Source of the DNA: Gemmatimonadota bacterium
GTDB lineage: Bacteria > Gemmatimonadota > Gemmatimonadetes > Gemmatimonadales > Gemmatimonadaceae
Assembly (NCBI GenBank): GCA_016719105.1
Contig: JADKAQ010000004.1
Location: forward strand, 1-64,000
Direction: 5' to 3'
Length of the DNA: 64,000 nucleotides
The stretch's first letter is position 1, and the number at the start of each line of letters is the position of its first letter. Below the pieces are notes generated by a model. It saw nothing but the letters and a program-made list of their open reading frames with translations, was not told the DNA's origin and did no database searches. Positions 53,885 to 62,352 of the stretch are shown here, piece by piece. The position numbers and the translations under genes are program-made.

Positions 53885-55203
53885 TCATCCCGTCGCGCCG
53901 CTGGTTCGTCGGCGCCGCACTCCTGGCGCTCGTCGCCCCGCTCGCCCTGCTGTGGAGCGGTGCGGCGACGTTGCTCATCGTCCTCGACGTCGCCTGGGTC
54001 GTGTTGCTGGCCATCGATGCGTGGCGCGCCTGGAGCGTCACCGCCGACGACTTCTCCGTGCAGCGCGACGCACCGCCCGCCTTCTCGATGGGGCGTTCGC
54101 TCCCCGTGTCGTATCGCTGGCAATCCCGGCGCTCGCGTCCGATGCAGCTGCTCGTGGTCGAGGAGCTCCCGCCGATCCTCTCGTTCGCGGGAGGTGGGCG
54201 GCGCGCGCTGCGGCTGTCGCCTGACGCGCCGCTGTACGAACGCCACGACGTGCGCCCGCTGGCGCGCGGCAAGGGGGGAGACGGGACGCTGCACCTGCGC
54301 GTGCTGTCGCCGTGGGGGCTGGCCTGGCGCGCGCTCACCGTGCCACTCCCGTGGCAGGTCACCGTCTTTCCCACGTTGGTCGGTGCGTCGCTGCGGGCGC
54401 TGCCGACCCAGTCGCAACGCCGGCGTGAGGCGGGGCTGCGCAACGTGCGTCGACTGGGTGAGGGACGCGTCTTCGAGTCGTTGCGCGAGTGGGTCCCGGG
54501 CGACGATACCCGCACCATCGACTGGAAGGCGACCGCGCGACGCGGCAAGCCGATGGCGCGGCAGTTCGAGGACGAGCGCCGCCAGCAGGTCCTCATCGCG
54601 ATCGACGCGGGGCGCATGCTGACCGCCGAGAGCGAGGGGCGCGCTCGGCTCGAGTCGGTGATCGAAGCCGCGTTGCAGCTGGCGCATGCCGCCGTCGACC
54701 ACGACGACAACGTGGGGCTGCTCGTCTTTGCCGATACCGTGCAGCAGTACATCGCCCCGGCGCGCGGGCGTCGGGCACTGCGCGCGATCCTCGACGCGCT
54801 GGCGACGGTGCGCGGGACGCTGGTCGAGCCGGACTATCCGGCCGCCTTCGCCTTCCTGGCCCAGCGCAACCGCAAGCGGGCGCTGACCGTCGTCTTCACC
54901 GACGTCATCGACCGCACCGCGAGCGAGGCACTGGTGGCGCAGGTCGGGTCGCTCAGGCCGCGGCACGTCCCGCTGGCCGTGGCGCTGCGCGACCCCGCGC
55001 TCGACGCCCTGGCCACGGCGCGCCCGGGTACGGTGCAGGGCGCCTACGAGCGGGCAGCAGCCGAGGAGCTGCTGCAGTCGCGTGAGGCCGCGCTGGCCGA
55101 CATGCGCTCGCGGGGGGTGCTCGTGCTCGACGTCCCCCCGGCGGGGGCCGCCGAGGCGGTGGTGGCGCAGTACAACCTGCTCAAGCGGCGGGGGGCGTTG
55201 TAG
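53881..55203 (+). CDS. DUF58 (VWA-like) membrane protein
   Basis: 440 residues, ATG 53881 overlapping moxR by 4 bp. Two N-terminal TM helices (ALLALVAPLALLWSG and LIVLDVAWVVLLAID), a beta-rich segment, then the DUF58 core ESLREWVPGDDTRTIDWKAT and ARRGKPMARQFEDERRQ followed by a VWA-like fold with IAIDAGRMLT in place of a perfect DxSxS. Typical MoxR substrate. The gene closes the five-gene operon. Confidence 0.9.
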   Translation: MIIPSRRWFVGAALLALVAPLALLWSGAATLLIVLDVAWVVLLAIDAWRAWSVTADDFSVQRDAPPAFSMGRSLPVSYRWQSRRSRPMQLLVVEELPPILSFAGGGRRALRLSPDAPLYERHDVRPLARGKGGDGTLHLRVLSPWGLAWRALTVPLPWQVTVFPTLVGASLRALPTQSQRRREAGLRNVRRLGEGRVFESLREWVPGDDTRTIDWKATARRGKPMARQFEDERRQQVLIAIDAGRMLTAESEGRARLESVIEAALQLAHAAVDHDDNVGLLVFADTVQQYIAPARGRRALRAILDALATVRGTLVEPDYPAAFAFLAQRNRKRALTVVFTDVIDRTASEALVAQVGSLRPRHVPLAVALRDPALDALATARPGTVQGAYERAAAEELLQSREAALADMRSRGVLVLDVPPAGAAEAVVAQYNLLKRRGAL

Positions 55204-55317
55204 GCGCGTGCGCCAGACCGGAGCGGTCGGGGCTCCGCAAACCGTGGCCGAAGTTCGGGCCCGCCCTCCATCTTCTCCGGCGCCACGCCGCACCCTCCTC
55301 CCACAAGTCCCGCTCGC

Positions 55318-57345
55318 ATGCGCCCTTCCCTCCTTGCGTCCGCCTTCGCCAGTGTGCTCGCCGCGTCGCTCGCCAGCTCGGCAACCGCCACGGCCCAGGG
55401 GAGCGCCCCCAGGCTCGTCGTGACACCGGCCACGCCTCGCATGGTCGCCAAGGATACGTTGCGGCTGGCGGCGTCCGTGGTGGACGAAAACGGCAAGCCG
55501 ATCCCCGGCATCCGCGTGCGCTTCTTCGCCGGCGGGAGCTTCGAGGCCCGCGTCGACAGCACCGGGCTCGTCACCTCCGGCGCGGTGGGGACCTTCCCCG
55601 TAACCGTCTCAGCCATCGTGCCGGGAGCGCGGCCGCTCACCAAGCGCGTCGACGTCGTGATGGTCCCGGGTCCGGCCGCCAGCGTGGTGGTCACGCCGCA
55701 GCCCACGCGCCTGCTCGCCGGGCAGCGATTGCAGCTGTCGGCGATCGCCCGGTCGGCCGACGGCGACTCGGCGACCGATCGCGTGACGTGGAAGTCGTCG
55801 GCCCCGGGCGTCGTGCGCGTGAGCGAGAGCGGGCTGCTCACCGCCGTCGCGGCCGGCCGGGCTCGCGTGACCGCCGCGGCGGGGAGCGCCGAGCGGGCGA
55901 TGGAGCTCGCCGTGATCAGCGGCGCGGGGGCCAGCGTCACCGTCACGCCGTCGTCGACCAGCGCGCGCCAGGGCGACGTCCTGCGCTTCGCCGTGCAGGT
56001 GAAGGATGCCGCGGGCAAGACCATCGAAGGGCTCACTCCTAACTGGACCTTCGCGCCGGGGCGCGGCGAGATCGGGGCCGATGGCGCCTTCGTCGGCTCC
56101 GAGCCTGGCACGTACCTCGTCTCCGCCAACTTCGGGCGCGTCTCGGGCGACGCCTCGGTCTCGCTCACCGAACGCAACGTGCGCCGCAAGGCCACCGTCG
56201 TCGGGTCGGTGCTGCGCACCGCCTTCGTCACCTCCGAGGTGTGGGTACACCCTAACGGAAAGGTCGCCTACCTGGGGACGCACGCCGGGGGCGACCGCTT
56301 CTACGTGATCGACATCTCCAACCCGGCAAAGCCGGTCATCGCCGACTCGGTGATGGAGAACTTCCGCGTCGTCAACGACATCATGACCGACGAGAAGGGC
56401 GAGGTCATGGTCTTCACTCGCGAGGGGGCCGACAACCGCAAGAACGGGATCGTCGTGGCCACGCTCGAGGACCCGCTGCACCCCAAGAAGGTCGCCGACT
56501 TCACCGACGGCGTGACCTCCGGCGTACACTCGGCCTTCATCTACACCGATCCGAAGCACGGGCGGCACGCCTACATCACCAACGATGCGACCGGCGCCGT
56601 ACACGTCATCAACATCGACGACCCCACCAAGCCGCGTCAGGTGTCGAGCTGGAAGACGCCGCGCCCCGGCAACTCCGACGCCGGGCGTTCGCTGCACGAC
56701 GTCGATGTGCAGGACGGCTTGCTGTACGGGAGCTGGTGGAACGACGGCCTCATCATCCTCGACGTCGGCAACGGGATGCGCGGCGGCACGCCATCGAACC
56801 CCGTGCTCGTGTCGCAGTACAAGTACGACCTCGACGCGATCTATCGCTCGCGCGTGGAGACCGAGGCGGGGGCGGGCTACATCCGCGGGACGCACACCGC
56901 CTGGCGCCACAAGAACTACGTCTTCATCGCCGACGAGGTCTTCGATCCGGTGGAAGTGCAGGCCGCGTTAGGCGGCCGAGTGGGGCGGGCGTACGGGCGG
57001 TTGCAAGTCATCGACGTCACCGATATCAGCAAGCCGAAGAGCGTCGCCTCCTACGAACCGGAGTTCGGCGGGGTGCACAACGTCTGGGTCGCCGGCGACA
57101 CGCTGTACATGGGCGCCTACAACTCGGGCTTCCACGCCTTCGACGTCTCGGGCGAACTGCGCGGCAACCTGCAGGACCAGGGGCGCGAGATCACGCACTT
57201 CCAGCCGCAATCGCCTGGCGGCAAGATCCCCAACGCCACGATGACGTGGGGGGTGGTCGTGAAGAACAACCTCGCCTTCATCAACGACATGAACAGCGGG
57301 CTCTGGATCGTGCGTTTGGAGCCCAAGCCCTCGGTGGTCCCGTAG
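55318..57345 (+). CDS. Secreted Ig-like (BIG2) plus LVIVD-repeat propeller protein, second copy
   Basis: 675 residues, signal peptide ending SSATATAQ. It is a full-length paralogue of the protein at 22684: same three Ig-like modules (WKSSAPGVVRVSESGLLTAV, AAGRARVTAAAGSA) and the same LVIVD propeller (YVIDISNPAKPVIADSV, HVINIDDPTKPRQVSSW, LIILDVGNG, QVIDVTDISKPKSVASY, FHAFDVSGELRGN). Both end in P(A/S)VVP. The copies differ throughout, so the duplication is old. Surface or periplasmic binding role inferred. Confidence 0.9.
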   Translation: MRPSLLASAFASVLAASLASSATATAQGSAPRLVVTPATPRMVAKDTLRLAASVVDENGKPIPGIRVRFFAGGSFEARVDSTGLVTSGAVGTFPVTVSAIVPGARPLTKRVDVVMVPGPAASVVVTPQPTRLLAGQRLQLSAIARSADGDSATDRVTWKSSAPGVVRVSESGLLTAVAAGRARVTAAAGSAERAMELAVISGAGASVTVTPSSTSARQGDVLRFAVQVKDAAGKTIEGLTPNWTFAPGRGEIGADGAFVGSEPGTYLVSANFGRVSGDASVSLTERNVRRKATVVGSVLRTAFVTSEVWVHPNGKVAYLGTHAGGDRFYVIDISNPAKPVIADSVMENFRVVNDIMTDEKGEVMVFTREGADNRKNGIVVATLEDPLHPKKVADFTDGVTSGVHSAFIYTDPKHGRHAYITNDATGAVHVINIDDPTKPRQVSSWKTPRPGNSDAGRSLHDVDVQDGLLYGSWWNDGLIILDVGNGMRGGTPSNPVLVSQYKYDLDAIYRSRVETEAGAGYIRGTHTAWRHKNYVFIADEVFDPVEVQAALGGRVGRAYGRLQVIDVTDISKPKSVASYEPEFGGVHNVWVAGDTLYMGAYNSGFHAFDVSGELRGNLQDQGREITHFQPQSPGGKIPNATMTWGVVVKNNLAFINDMNSGLWIVRLEPKPSVVP

Positions 57346-57364
57346 CGGGGGGCTCGCCGGGGCC

Positions 57365-58612
57365 CTAGCGATTCGACGCAGGGAGTGGGCGCTGGCGTCG
57401 CAGTGCGCCGAGCATGCGGCGCCACGCCAGCGCCACTCCCGTCCAGACGAGGATGACGGTCGCCAGGGTCGCGAGGCCGGCGATCGTCTGTCCCAGCACG
57501 CCGAAGTACTCGCCGGTGTGTGCGAAGCGCAGGAACGACCGTGCGCGTCTCCCCGCCGAGAGCGACGCGAACGGCGCCCACGACTCCTCCGTGCCTGTCG
57601 CGACGTTGATGGTGAGCGTACCCCGCCGCTGCGGCTGCCCGCCGTTTCCTCGGTCGATCGCCAGCGCCACCGGGCGCGACGCGGAGACGGGGAGCGGGAT
57701 GTTGATCGTGCGCCAGTCGGGGACGCGAGTGCTCGCGCGCGCGATGAGCGCCGCGAAGTCGATGGCGGGCGGTGCGCTGGCGTTAGGCGTTCCGGGCGAC
57801 CCGGCCGTCGACGATGCCTCCGCTCGTCCCCCCACCGCTCCTCCCGCGGTCCCCCCACGCGGCGCTTCGGCCGGTGGCGCCGGACTGCGCGGCGGCGGCG
57901 CCTCACCGACCGCGCGGAAGACGAGGTCGCCCGCCCAGCGATACGAGATCACCACCCCCGACGCGACGATGAAGACGAGCGGGACGAACGACCAGATGCC
58001 CAGCACGTTGTGCCAGTTGAAGTCGCGCGCCTTCCCCGTGGACCAGCGGCGGAACCAGAGCACCGCACGCAGCTGCACCCACGTGAGGCGTTGCGGAAAC
58101 CAGAGGATGGCCCCCGTCAGCACCAGCACGAGGAAGGCGAGGTTCGAGGCACCGGTGATCGCCTTGGCGGTGTCGCGCCCCTCGTCGGTCGCGCCAAGCC
58201 AGCGGTGCCACGCGGTGATCGTCGAGAGTGACGCGCGCATCGCCTGATCGCCGCTCCCGAGGACGGTGCCGCGATAGGGATCGAGGAGCAGGGCTCCCTC
58301 ACGACCGAAGGCGACCTTCACCGGCGCCGTCGGGGCGGACGAGACGATGACGGCGGTCGCGCGTTTCCCGGGGGTCGCCAGTTCGGCGAGGCCGACGAGC
58401 GAGTCGACCGGGAGCGCCGTCCCCGCCGGTTCGATCGCGCTCGGCAATGATCGCTGGTCCGCCCAGGCGAGGAGCTGCTTCTCGTAGGTGAGCGCCACCC
58501 CCGTGGCCGACATGACGAGGATAATGAGTCCCGCCGCGATACCGCAGGCCAGGTGAACCCAGAACAGGACGGTTCTCGTGAGCGATCGTGAGCTGGCCGA
58601 ACGCGCCATCAT
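57365..58612 (-). CDS. PepSY-domain transmembrane protein, iron-linked
   Basis: 415 residues from ATG 58612. PepSY-associated TM architecture with about four helices: VLFWVHLACGIAAGLIILVM, AFLVLVLTGAILWFP, GIWSFVPLVFIVASGVVISY and a C-terminal pair near LATVILVWTGVALAW. The conserved YEKQLLAWADQ follows TM1 and ITAWHRWLG supplies a haem-ligand-like His. Such proteins reduce or process iron-siderophore complexes (PiuB/FhuF-like). A long Pro/Ala/Gly-rich loop (about residues 250-290) is unusual. A Fur-box-like palindrome 20 bp upstream supports iron control. Confidence 0.88.
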   Translation of the reverse strand: MMARSASSRSLTRTVLFWVHLACGIAAGLIILVMSATGVALTYEKQLLAWADQRSLPSAIEPAGTALPVDSLVGLAELATPGKRATAVIVSSAPTAPVKVAFGREGALLLDPYRGTVLGSGDQAMRASLSTITAWHRWLGATDEGRDTAKAITGASNLAFLVLVLTGAILWFPQRLTWVQLRAVLWFRRWSTGKARDFNWHNVLGIWSFVPLVFIVASGVVISYRWAGDLVFRAVGEAPPPRSPAPPAEAPRGGTAGGAVGGRAEASSTAGSPGTPNASAPPAIDFAALIARASTRVPDWRTINIPLPVSASRPVALAIDRGNGGQPQRRGTLTINVATGTEESWAPFASLSAGRRARSFLRFAHTGEYFGVLGQTIAGLATLATVILVWTGVALAWRRMLGALRRQRPLPASNR

Positions 58613-58631
58613 CGTGAAGCGGCAGAAGAGG

Positions 58632-58646
58632 TGAGAACGATTCTCA
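58632..58646 (-). promoter_or_regulatory. Fur-box-like palindrome TGAGAACGATTCTCA
   Basis: A 15-base 7-1-7 inverted repeat matching the Fur consensus TGATAATnATTATCA in 12 positions or more, placed about 20 bp upstream of the PepSY start. Position and family of the target gene support a Fur site that shuts the gene off in iron-replete cells. Confidence 0.65.
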
Positions 58647-58709
58647 GGGGAGTCGCACGCAGTGTAAGCGCGCGGTTCCCCGCCTGCCATGGCATGTTCT
58701 TGCGCCCTG

Positions 58710-59762
58710 CTACGGCGCGACGAGCAGCCGGATCGGATTCCCGCGCTTCGACGTCAGCTGCTCGACCCCGCGGGCCACGTCTTCCAGCGACATCACGTCG
58801 CTGATCGATCGCGAGACGTCGAGTCGCCCCGACGCGACGAGTGCGACGAGCTGGTCGAGGTGTTCCTTCCGGTAGCCCAGGTGGCCTAACAAGCTCTGCG
58901 AGCGCAGGCCGAAGATCGCCCCCGGGCCCAGGTGGATCGCTTCGTGCGACAGCCCCACCATGAGCGTGCGGCCAAAGCGCGCCGTGCAGCGCGACGCTTG
59001 TGCCAGGGCCGCGTTCGAACCGAACAGGTCGACGGTGAGGTCGAGCATCAGTCCGCCCGTGAGCCGGGCCACTTCTGCGGGGACGTCGTCCTCGGTGGGG
59101 TGGAAGGCCGCGTCGGCGCCAAACGACAGGGCGCGTTCGCGCGCCGCGGGGAGCGGATCGATCGCGATGATCGGCGCGGCGCCAACCATGCGCGCGACCT
59201 GGACGGCGTGCACACCGAGGCCGCCGATCCCCCAGAGCCCCACCGACTCGCCGGCGCGCAGCGCGGCGCGGTCCACGAGGCCGGCGTACGGCGTCGAGAC
59301 CGCGTCGGCGAGGATCGCGGCCTGTTCGAACGGGACGTGATCGGGGACGAGCGAGAGCGCCTGGTACGGCACCACGACGTACTCGGCCCACGCCCCGTCG
59401 AAGTGGGCGCCCATGATCTCGTAGGCGAGGCAGCGCTCGTTCGGGTGGCCGCGCATGCAGTTGCGGCAGCGCCCGCAGGACCGCCCGCCCGCCATCACCA
59501 CCTTGTCGCCGACGGCCCATCCGGGGACGTGGGGGCCGAGGGCGGCGATGAGGCCGGCGGCTTCGTGGCCTAACGTGAGTTGCGGCAGCCGGACCGGGAG
59601 CGAGCCGTCGATGATGTGCACGTCGCTCAGGCAGATGCCGCACGCCTTCACCTGGACCAGCACTTCGCCCGCCCCCGGGAGGCGCACGGGGACCGTCTCG
59701 ACCGTCAGGCGGTGCGCGGCCACGTCGAGCCGGGCGGCGCGCATCTCGGCGGAAATCGTCAT
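58710..59762 (-). CDS. Zinc-dependent alcohol dehydrogenase (MDR family)
   Basis: 350 residues from ATG 59762. Catalytic zinc site residues in KACGICLSDVHIIDG and LGHEAAG; structural zinc cysteines in GGRSCGRCRNCMRGHPNERC; NAD(P)-binding Rossmann GIGGLGVHAVQVARMVGA; C-terminal GYRKEHLDQLVALVASGRL. Length and motifs match the medium-chain family (Adh/Tdh-like). The start overlaps the upstream lipoprotein stop by ATGA, so the two are co-transcribed. The substrate alcohol is unknown. Confidence 0.93.
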   Translation of the reverse strand: MTISAEMRAARLDVAAHRLTVETVPVRLPGAGEVLVQVKACGICLSDVHIIDGSLPVRLPQLTLGHEAAGLIAALGPHVPGWAVGDKVVMAGGRSCGRCRNCMRGHPNERCLAYEIMGAHFDGAWAEYVVVPYQALSLVPDHVPFEQAAILADAVSTPYAGLVDRAALRAGESVGLWGIGGLGVHAVQVARMVGAAPIIAIDPLPAARERALSFGADAAFHPTEDDVPAEVARLTGGLMLDLTVDLFGSNAALAQASRCTARFGRTLMVGLSHEAIHLGPGAIFGLRSQSLLGHLGYRKEHLDQLVALVASGRLDVSRSISDVMSLEDVARGVEQLTSKRGNPIRLLVAP

Positions 59763-61711
59763 GGGCGCTTCACCGTGGTGGCGGGCGGCGTCGGGCGTGC
59801 GTTGCGTCTGGCGGGCGCCTTCGGCGGCCTGCACCCGGGGAGCCGGAAGGCGCCGATCCGCGTCGAGTAGTTGGCGTCACCGGCGCGCAGGTAGTCGCCG
59901 ACGTACCAGATCGTGCAATCGTCGGATGGATCCATCGCCGTCTGCGTGTAGTCCTCCCAGCGCAGCGTGTTGGCCTGCGCGCCCGCCCCTTCCACGAGGA
60001 CCGCTTCACGCAGCGTCAGCATCCCCTTGGGGTCGGTGGCCAGGCGTGCGGCAAAGCGCTGCCCGGCAAAGTGCGGCGTCCCGCCGAACGAGTAGCCGAT
60101 CCCGATGTTGCCGGCGCGGTCCATCGCCGGAGAAGCCATCCAGCGGTACGACGAATCGGGGGCGTAGGTCCCCTGCTGGAAGAGTTGCAACTGGCGGCGC
60201 GCGCCGACGCGGAACTCGTACCAGCGCACCCCGCCGGCTCCGGCGGCGGTGTTGACGGAGTGCACGGCGACGATCGACTCGCGCGTCCCGATGCGTCGAT
60301 AGACCACGCGTGCCATCAGCTTGTCCCCCTGCGCGTCGAGCCGCCGATCGGTCCCTGGCTGCGGGACGCAGGAGGTGAGCTGGCCGTCGCACAGGTAGTG
60401 GTACGGGGCGACAGCGATCTTCACCGGTCCGGTGACCTTCGTCTTTGACGGGTCCTTCCAGTCGACCTTGAAGGTCCAGGCGTAGATCCCGTCGTCGTCG
60501 ACGTCCTTCCGGAGCTGCGTCCCGCCGGCGGCCAGCATGACGTTAGGCGCCCCCGCGGGAGGGAGGGTCTGGCCGTCGAGGTCGACGTTGTTGAGGAAGT
60601 TCACGTCGTCGATGACGACGCACTGCTCGCTGGCCGGCGCCCCCTCGAGGAGCCGCGCGCGCTCCACGACACACGCGTGCTTCTGGATCACGTCGTCGCC
60701 GGTGCTCGACGGGACGTAGTAGCCGTCGGGCCAGACGGCCGGGCGCGGGTAGTCGGGGAAGAGCGGGCGGATGAACTCGTAGCGGTAGTAGCTCCCCAGC
60801 GGGCTGTCGCTGGTACTCACCGCGTAGCACATCGCGTAGACCCCCTGGGTGTCGGGGGCGACGGGAGCCGCGGCGGGCGGGGTGGCGCTCGGCGCGGCCT
60901 GTGCCGGCAGTGGCGTTGCGGCTGGCGGAGGTGACGGCGGGCGAAACAACGCCTGCTCCGCCCCCGGCTGCCCCGCCTGCCCGATCTCGCTCAACTGCGC
61001 CCCCGCACCTGCCACCGGCGCCGGCGCATGGCGCTCACCCTTCCGCACGCGCGAGAAGATCGGCATCACCACCAGCCAGCGCTGCGCCAGCTGGTCGTAG
61101 CGCACGACAGCGTCGCCGTTGTTCTTCTCCTCGCACGGTCCGCCGAATCCGCGGAAGACGTTGTTCGTGGGGACGGGACCGTACAGGACCTGTCCGGTGC
61201 TGTCGAAGCGCCCGCCTTGCTTGGTGAAGACCGCCATGCGCGTGTTCACCGTCTGCACCACGTGGTCGGGACCCACGGCGAGCGAGTTGTCCGACGGGTT
61301 GCGCAAGGTCGCGCTCCCCTGTGGTCCGGTGAACGAGGCGCCGAGCCCGTCGAACGCGGCGACGATCTCGGCGCTCGGCCGCGTCCCGGGGGCGGTCTGC
61401 TCCACGCCGGCTCCCCCTGCGGCGATGGCGCGCGCCGCGGGGCCCGCCTGGGTCCCGGCCTCGTCGGTCGAGGGGGGCGAGAGCCGCCGTCCGCCAGCTG
61501 CAGCGTACGGTGCTCTGTCGCGATGCGCGGCGGCAGCGCCGCCGTCCGCCAGCTGCACCAACGGCGGCGAGGTGTCGAGCTGCACGGCACGGCGCACCTC
61601 GACCGCGTGTGATGGCTGCGCGATCTGCGGTTCCCCGGCACAGGCGATGCCGCCCACCACGGCGAGCGCCGTCCTCAGGACGAACGCCGTGCCGAGGGGG
61701 CGTGCCACCAC
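59759..61711 (-). CDS. Large secreted lipoprotein of unknown function
   Basis: About 650 residues; GTG 61711 or 61708 starts a lipoprotein signal (FVLRTALAVVGGIACAGEP, lipobox GIAC). The frame extends further upstream but without protein-like sequence. Two Ala/Pro-rich linkers surround NPSDNSLAVGPDHVVQTVNT, then a probable propeller-like body with YRYEFIRPLFPDYPRPAVWP, WYEFRVGARRQLQLFQQGTY and MDPSDDCTIWYVGDYLRAG. Paired Cys residues suggest disulfides. No family recognised. It shares an operon with the dehydrogenase. Confidence 0.8.
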   Translation of the reverse strand: MVARPLGTAFVLRTALAVVGGIACAGEPQIAQPSHAVEVRRAVQLDTSPPLVQLADGGAAAAHRDRAPYAAAGGRRLSPPSTDEAGTQAGPAARAIAAGGAGVEQTAPGTRPSAEIVAAFDGLGASFTGPQGSATLRNPSDNSLAVGPDHVVQTVNTRMAVFTKQGGRFDSTGQVLYGPVPTNNVFRGFGGPCEEKNNGDAVVRYDQLAQRWLVVMPIFSRVRKGERHAPAPVAGAGAQLSEIGQAGQPGAEQALFRPPSPPPAATPLPAQAAPSATPPAAAPVAPDTQGVYAMCYAVSTSDSPLGSYYRYEFIRPLFPDYPRPAVWPDGYYVPSSTGDDVIQKHACVVERARLLEGAPASEQCVVIDDVNFLNNVDLDGQTLPPAGAPNVMLAAGGTQLRKDVDDDGIYAWTFKVDWKDPSKTKVTGPVKIAVAPYHYLCDGQLTSCVPQPGTDRRLDAQGDKLMARVVYRRIGTRESIVAVHSVNTAAGAGGVRWYEFRVGARRQLQLFQQGTYAPDSSYRWMASPAMDRAGNIGIGYSFGGTPHFAGQRFAARLATDPKGMLTLREAVLVEGAGAQANTLRWEDYTQTAMDPSDDCTIWYVGDYLRAGDANYSTRIGAFRLPGCRPPKAPARRNARPTPPATTVKRP

Positions 61712-61737
61712 GCGGACACCGCCCGGGACGCGGGGCA

Positions 61738-62184
61738 CTAGTTGGCCGGCATCGCCGCCAGGCACTCGATCTCGACCTTGGCCCCGGGGACGACGAGCGC
61801 CGCGACCACTACCGTCGTGCGCGCCGGCGGCGTGTCGGGGAAGAACTCGCGATACGCCTGGTTCATCCCGCCGAAGTCCTTCACGTCGATGAGGAAGACG
61901 GTGCACTTGAGGGCGTGCGCCATGTTCGTCCCCGCGGCCTCGAAGACCTTCTTCGTGTTTTCGAGGGCGATGCGCGTCTGTCCCTGGATCGTGGTATCGG
62001 GATTCTCACGACGCGTCCCCAGCTGGCCGGCGGCGTACACGAGGTTCCCGACCTTGATCCCCGGGGTGAGCGTGGGCGAAGCGGAGGTGCCGGCGGGGAT
62101 GATGGCCTCGCGCTTCGGGTTCTGCGCGAGCACGGGGGTCGCCGTGAGGGTCAGCAGGGCGGCGAAGAGGAGCGTGCGCGACAT
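61738..62184 (-). CDS. Periplasmic RidA/YjgF-family protein
   Basis: 148 residues from ATG 62184, with a signal peptide (MSRTLLFAALLTLTATPVLAQ) absent from ordinary cytoplasmic RidA. The RidA core follows: KVGNLVYAAGQLG, QTRIALENTKKVFEAAGTN, CTVFLIDVKDFGGMNQAYREFF and ARTTVVVAALVVPGAKVEIECLA, with the Arg of PPARTTV that binds the carboxylate in imine deaminases. Substrate outside the cytoplasm unknown. Separated from the lipoprotein gene by only 26 bp, so co-transcribed. Confidence 0.9.
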   Translation of the reverse strand: MSRTLLFAALLTLTATPVLAQNPKREAIIPAGTSASPTLTPGIKVGNLVYAAGQLGTRRENPDTTIQGQTRIALENTKKVFEAAGTNMAHALKCTVFLIDVKDFGGMNQAYREFFPDTPPARTTVVVAALVVPGAKVEIECLAAMPAN

Positions 62185-62352
62185 CGGGGATCCTCGTGAC
62201 AGGGAGACGGTGGGACGGCGTGCGCTGAGCGATCGCTGCAGATGAGCTGCAATATGTCCAGCGGTCTGCGCCTCAACGTGTGCGGGGATCTGGCGACTGG
62301 CAATGCCCCGAGGCATCGTGCATTTTCGCCCCTTCTTCGACCGTCACGAGCC

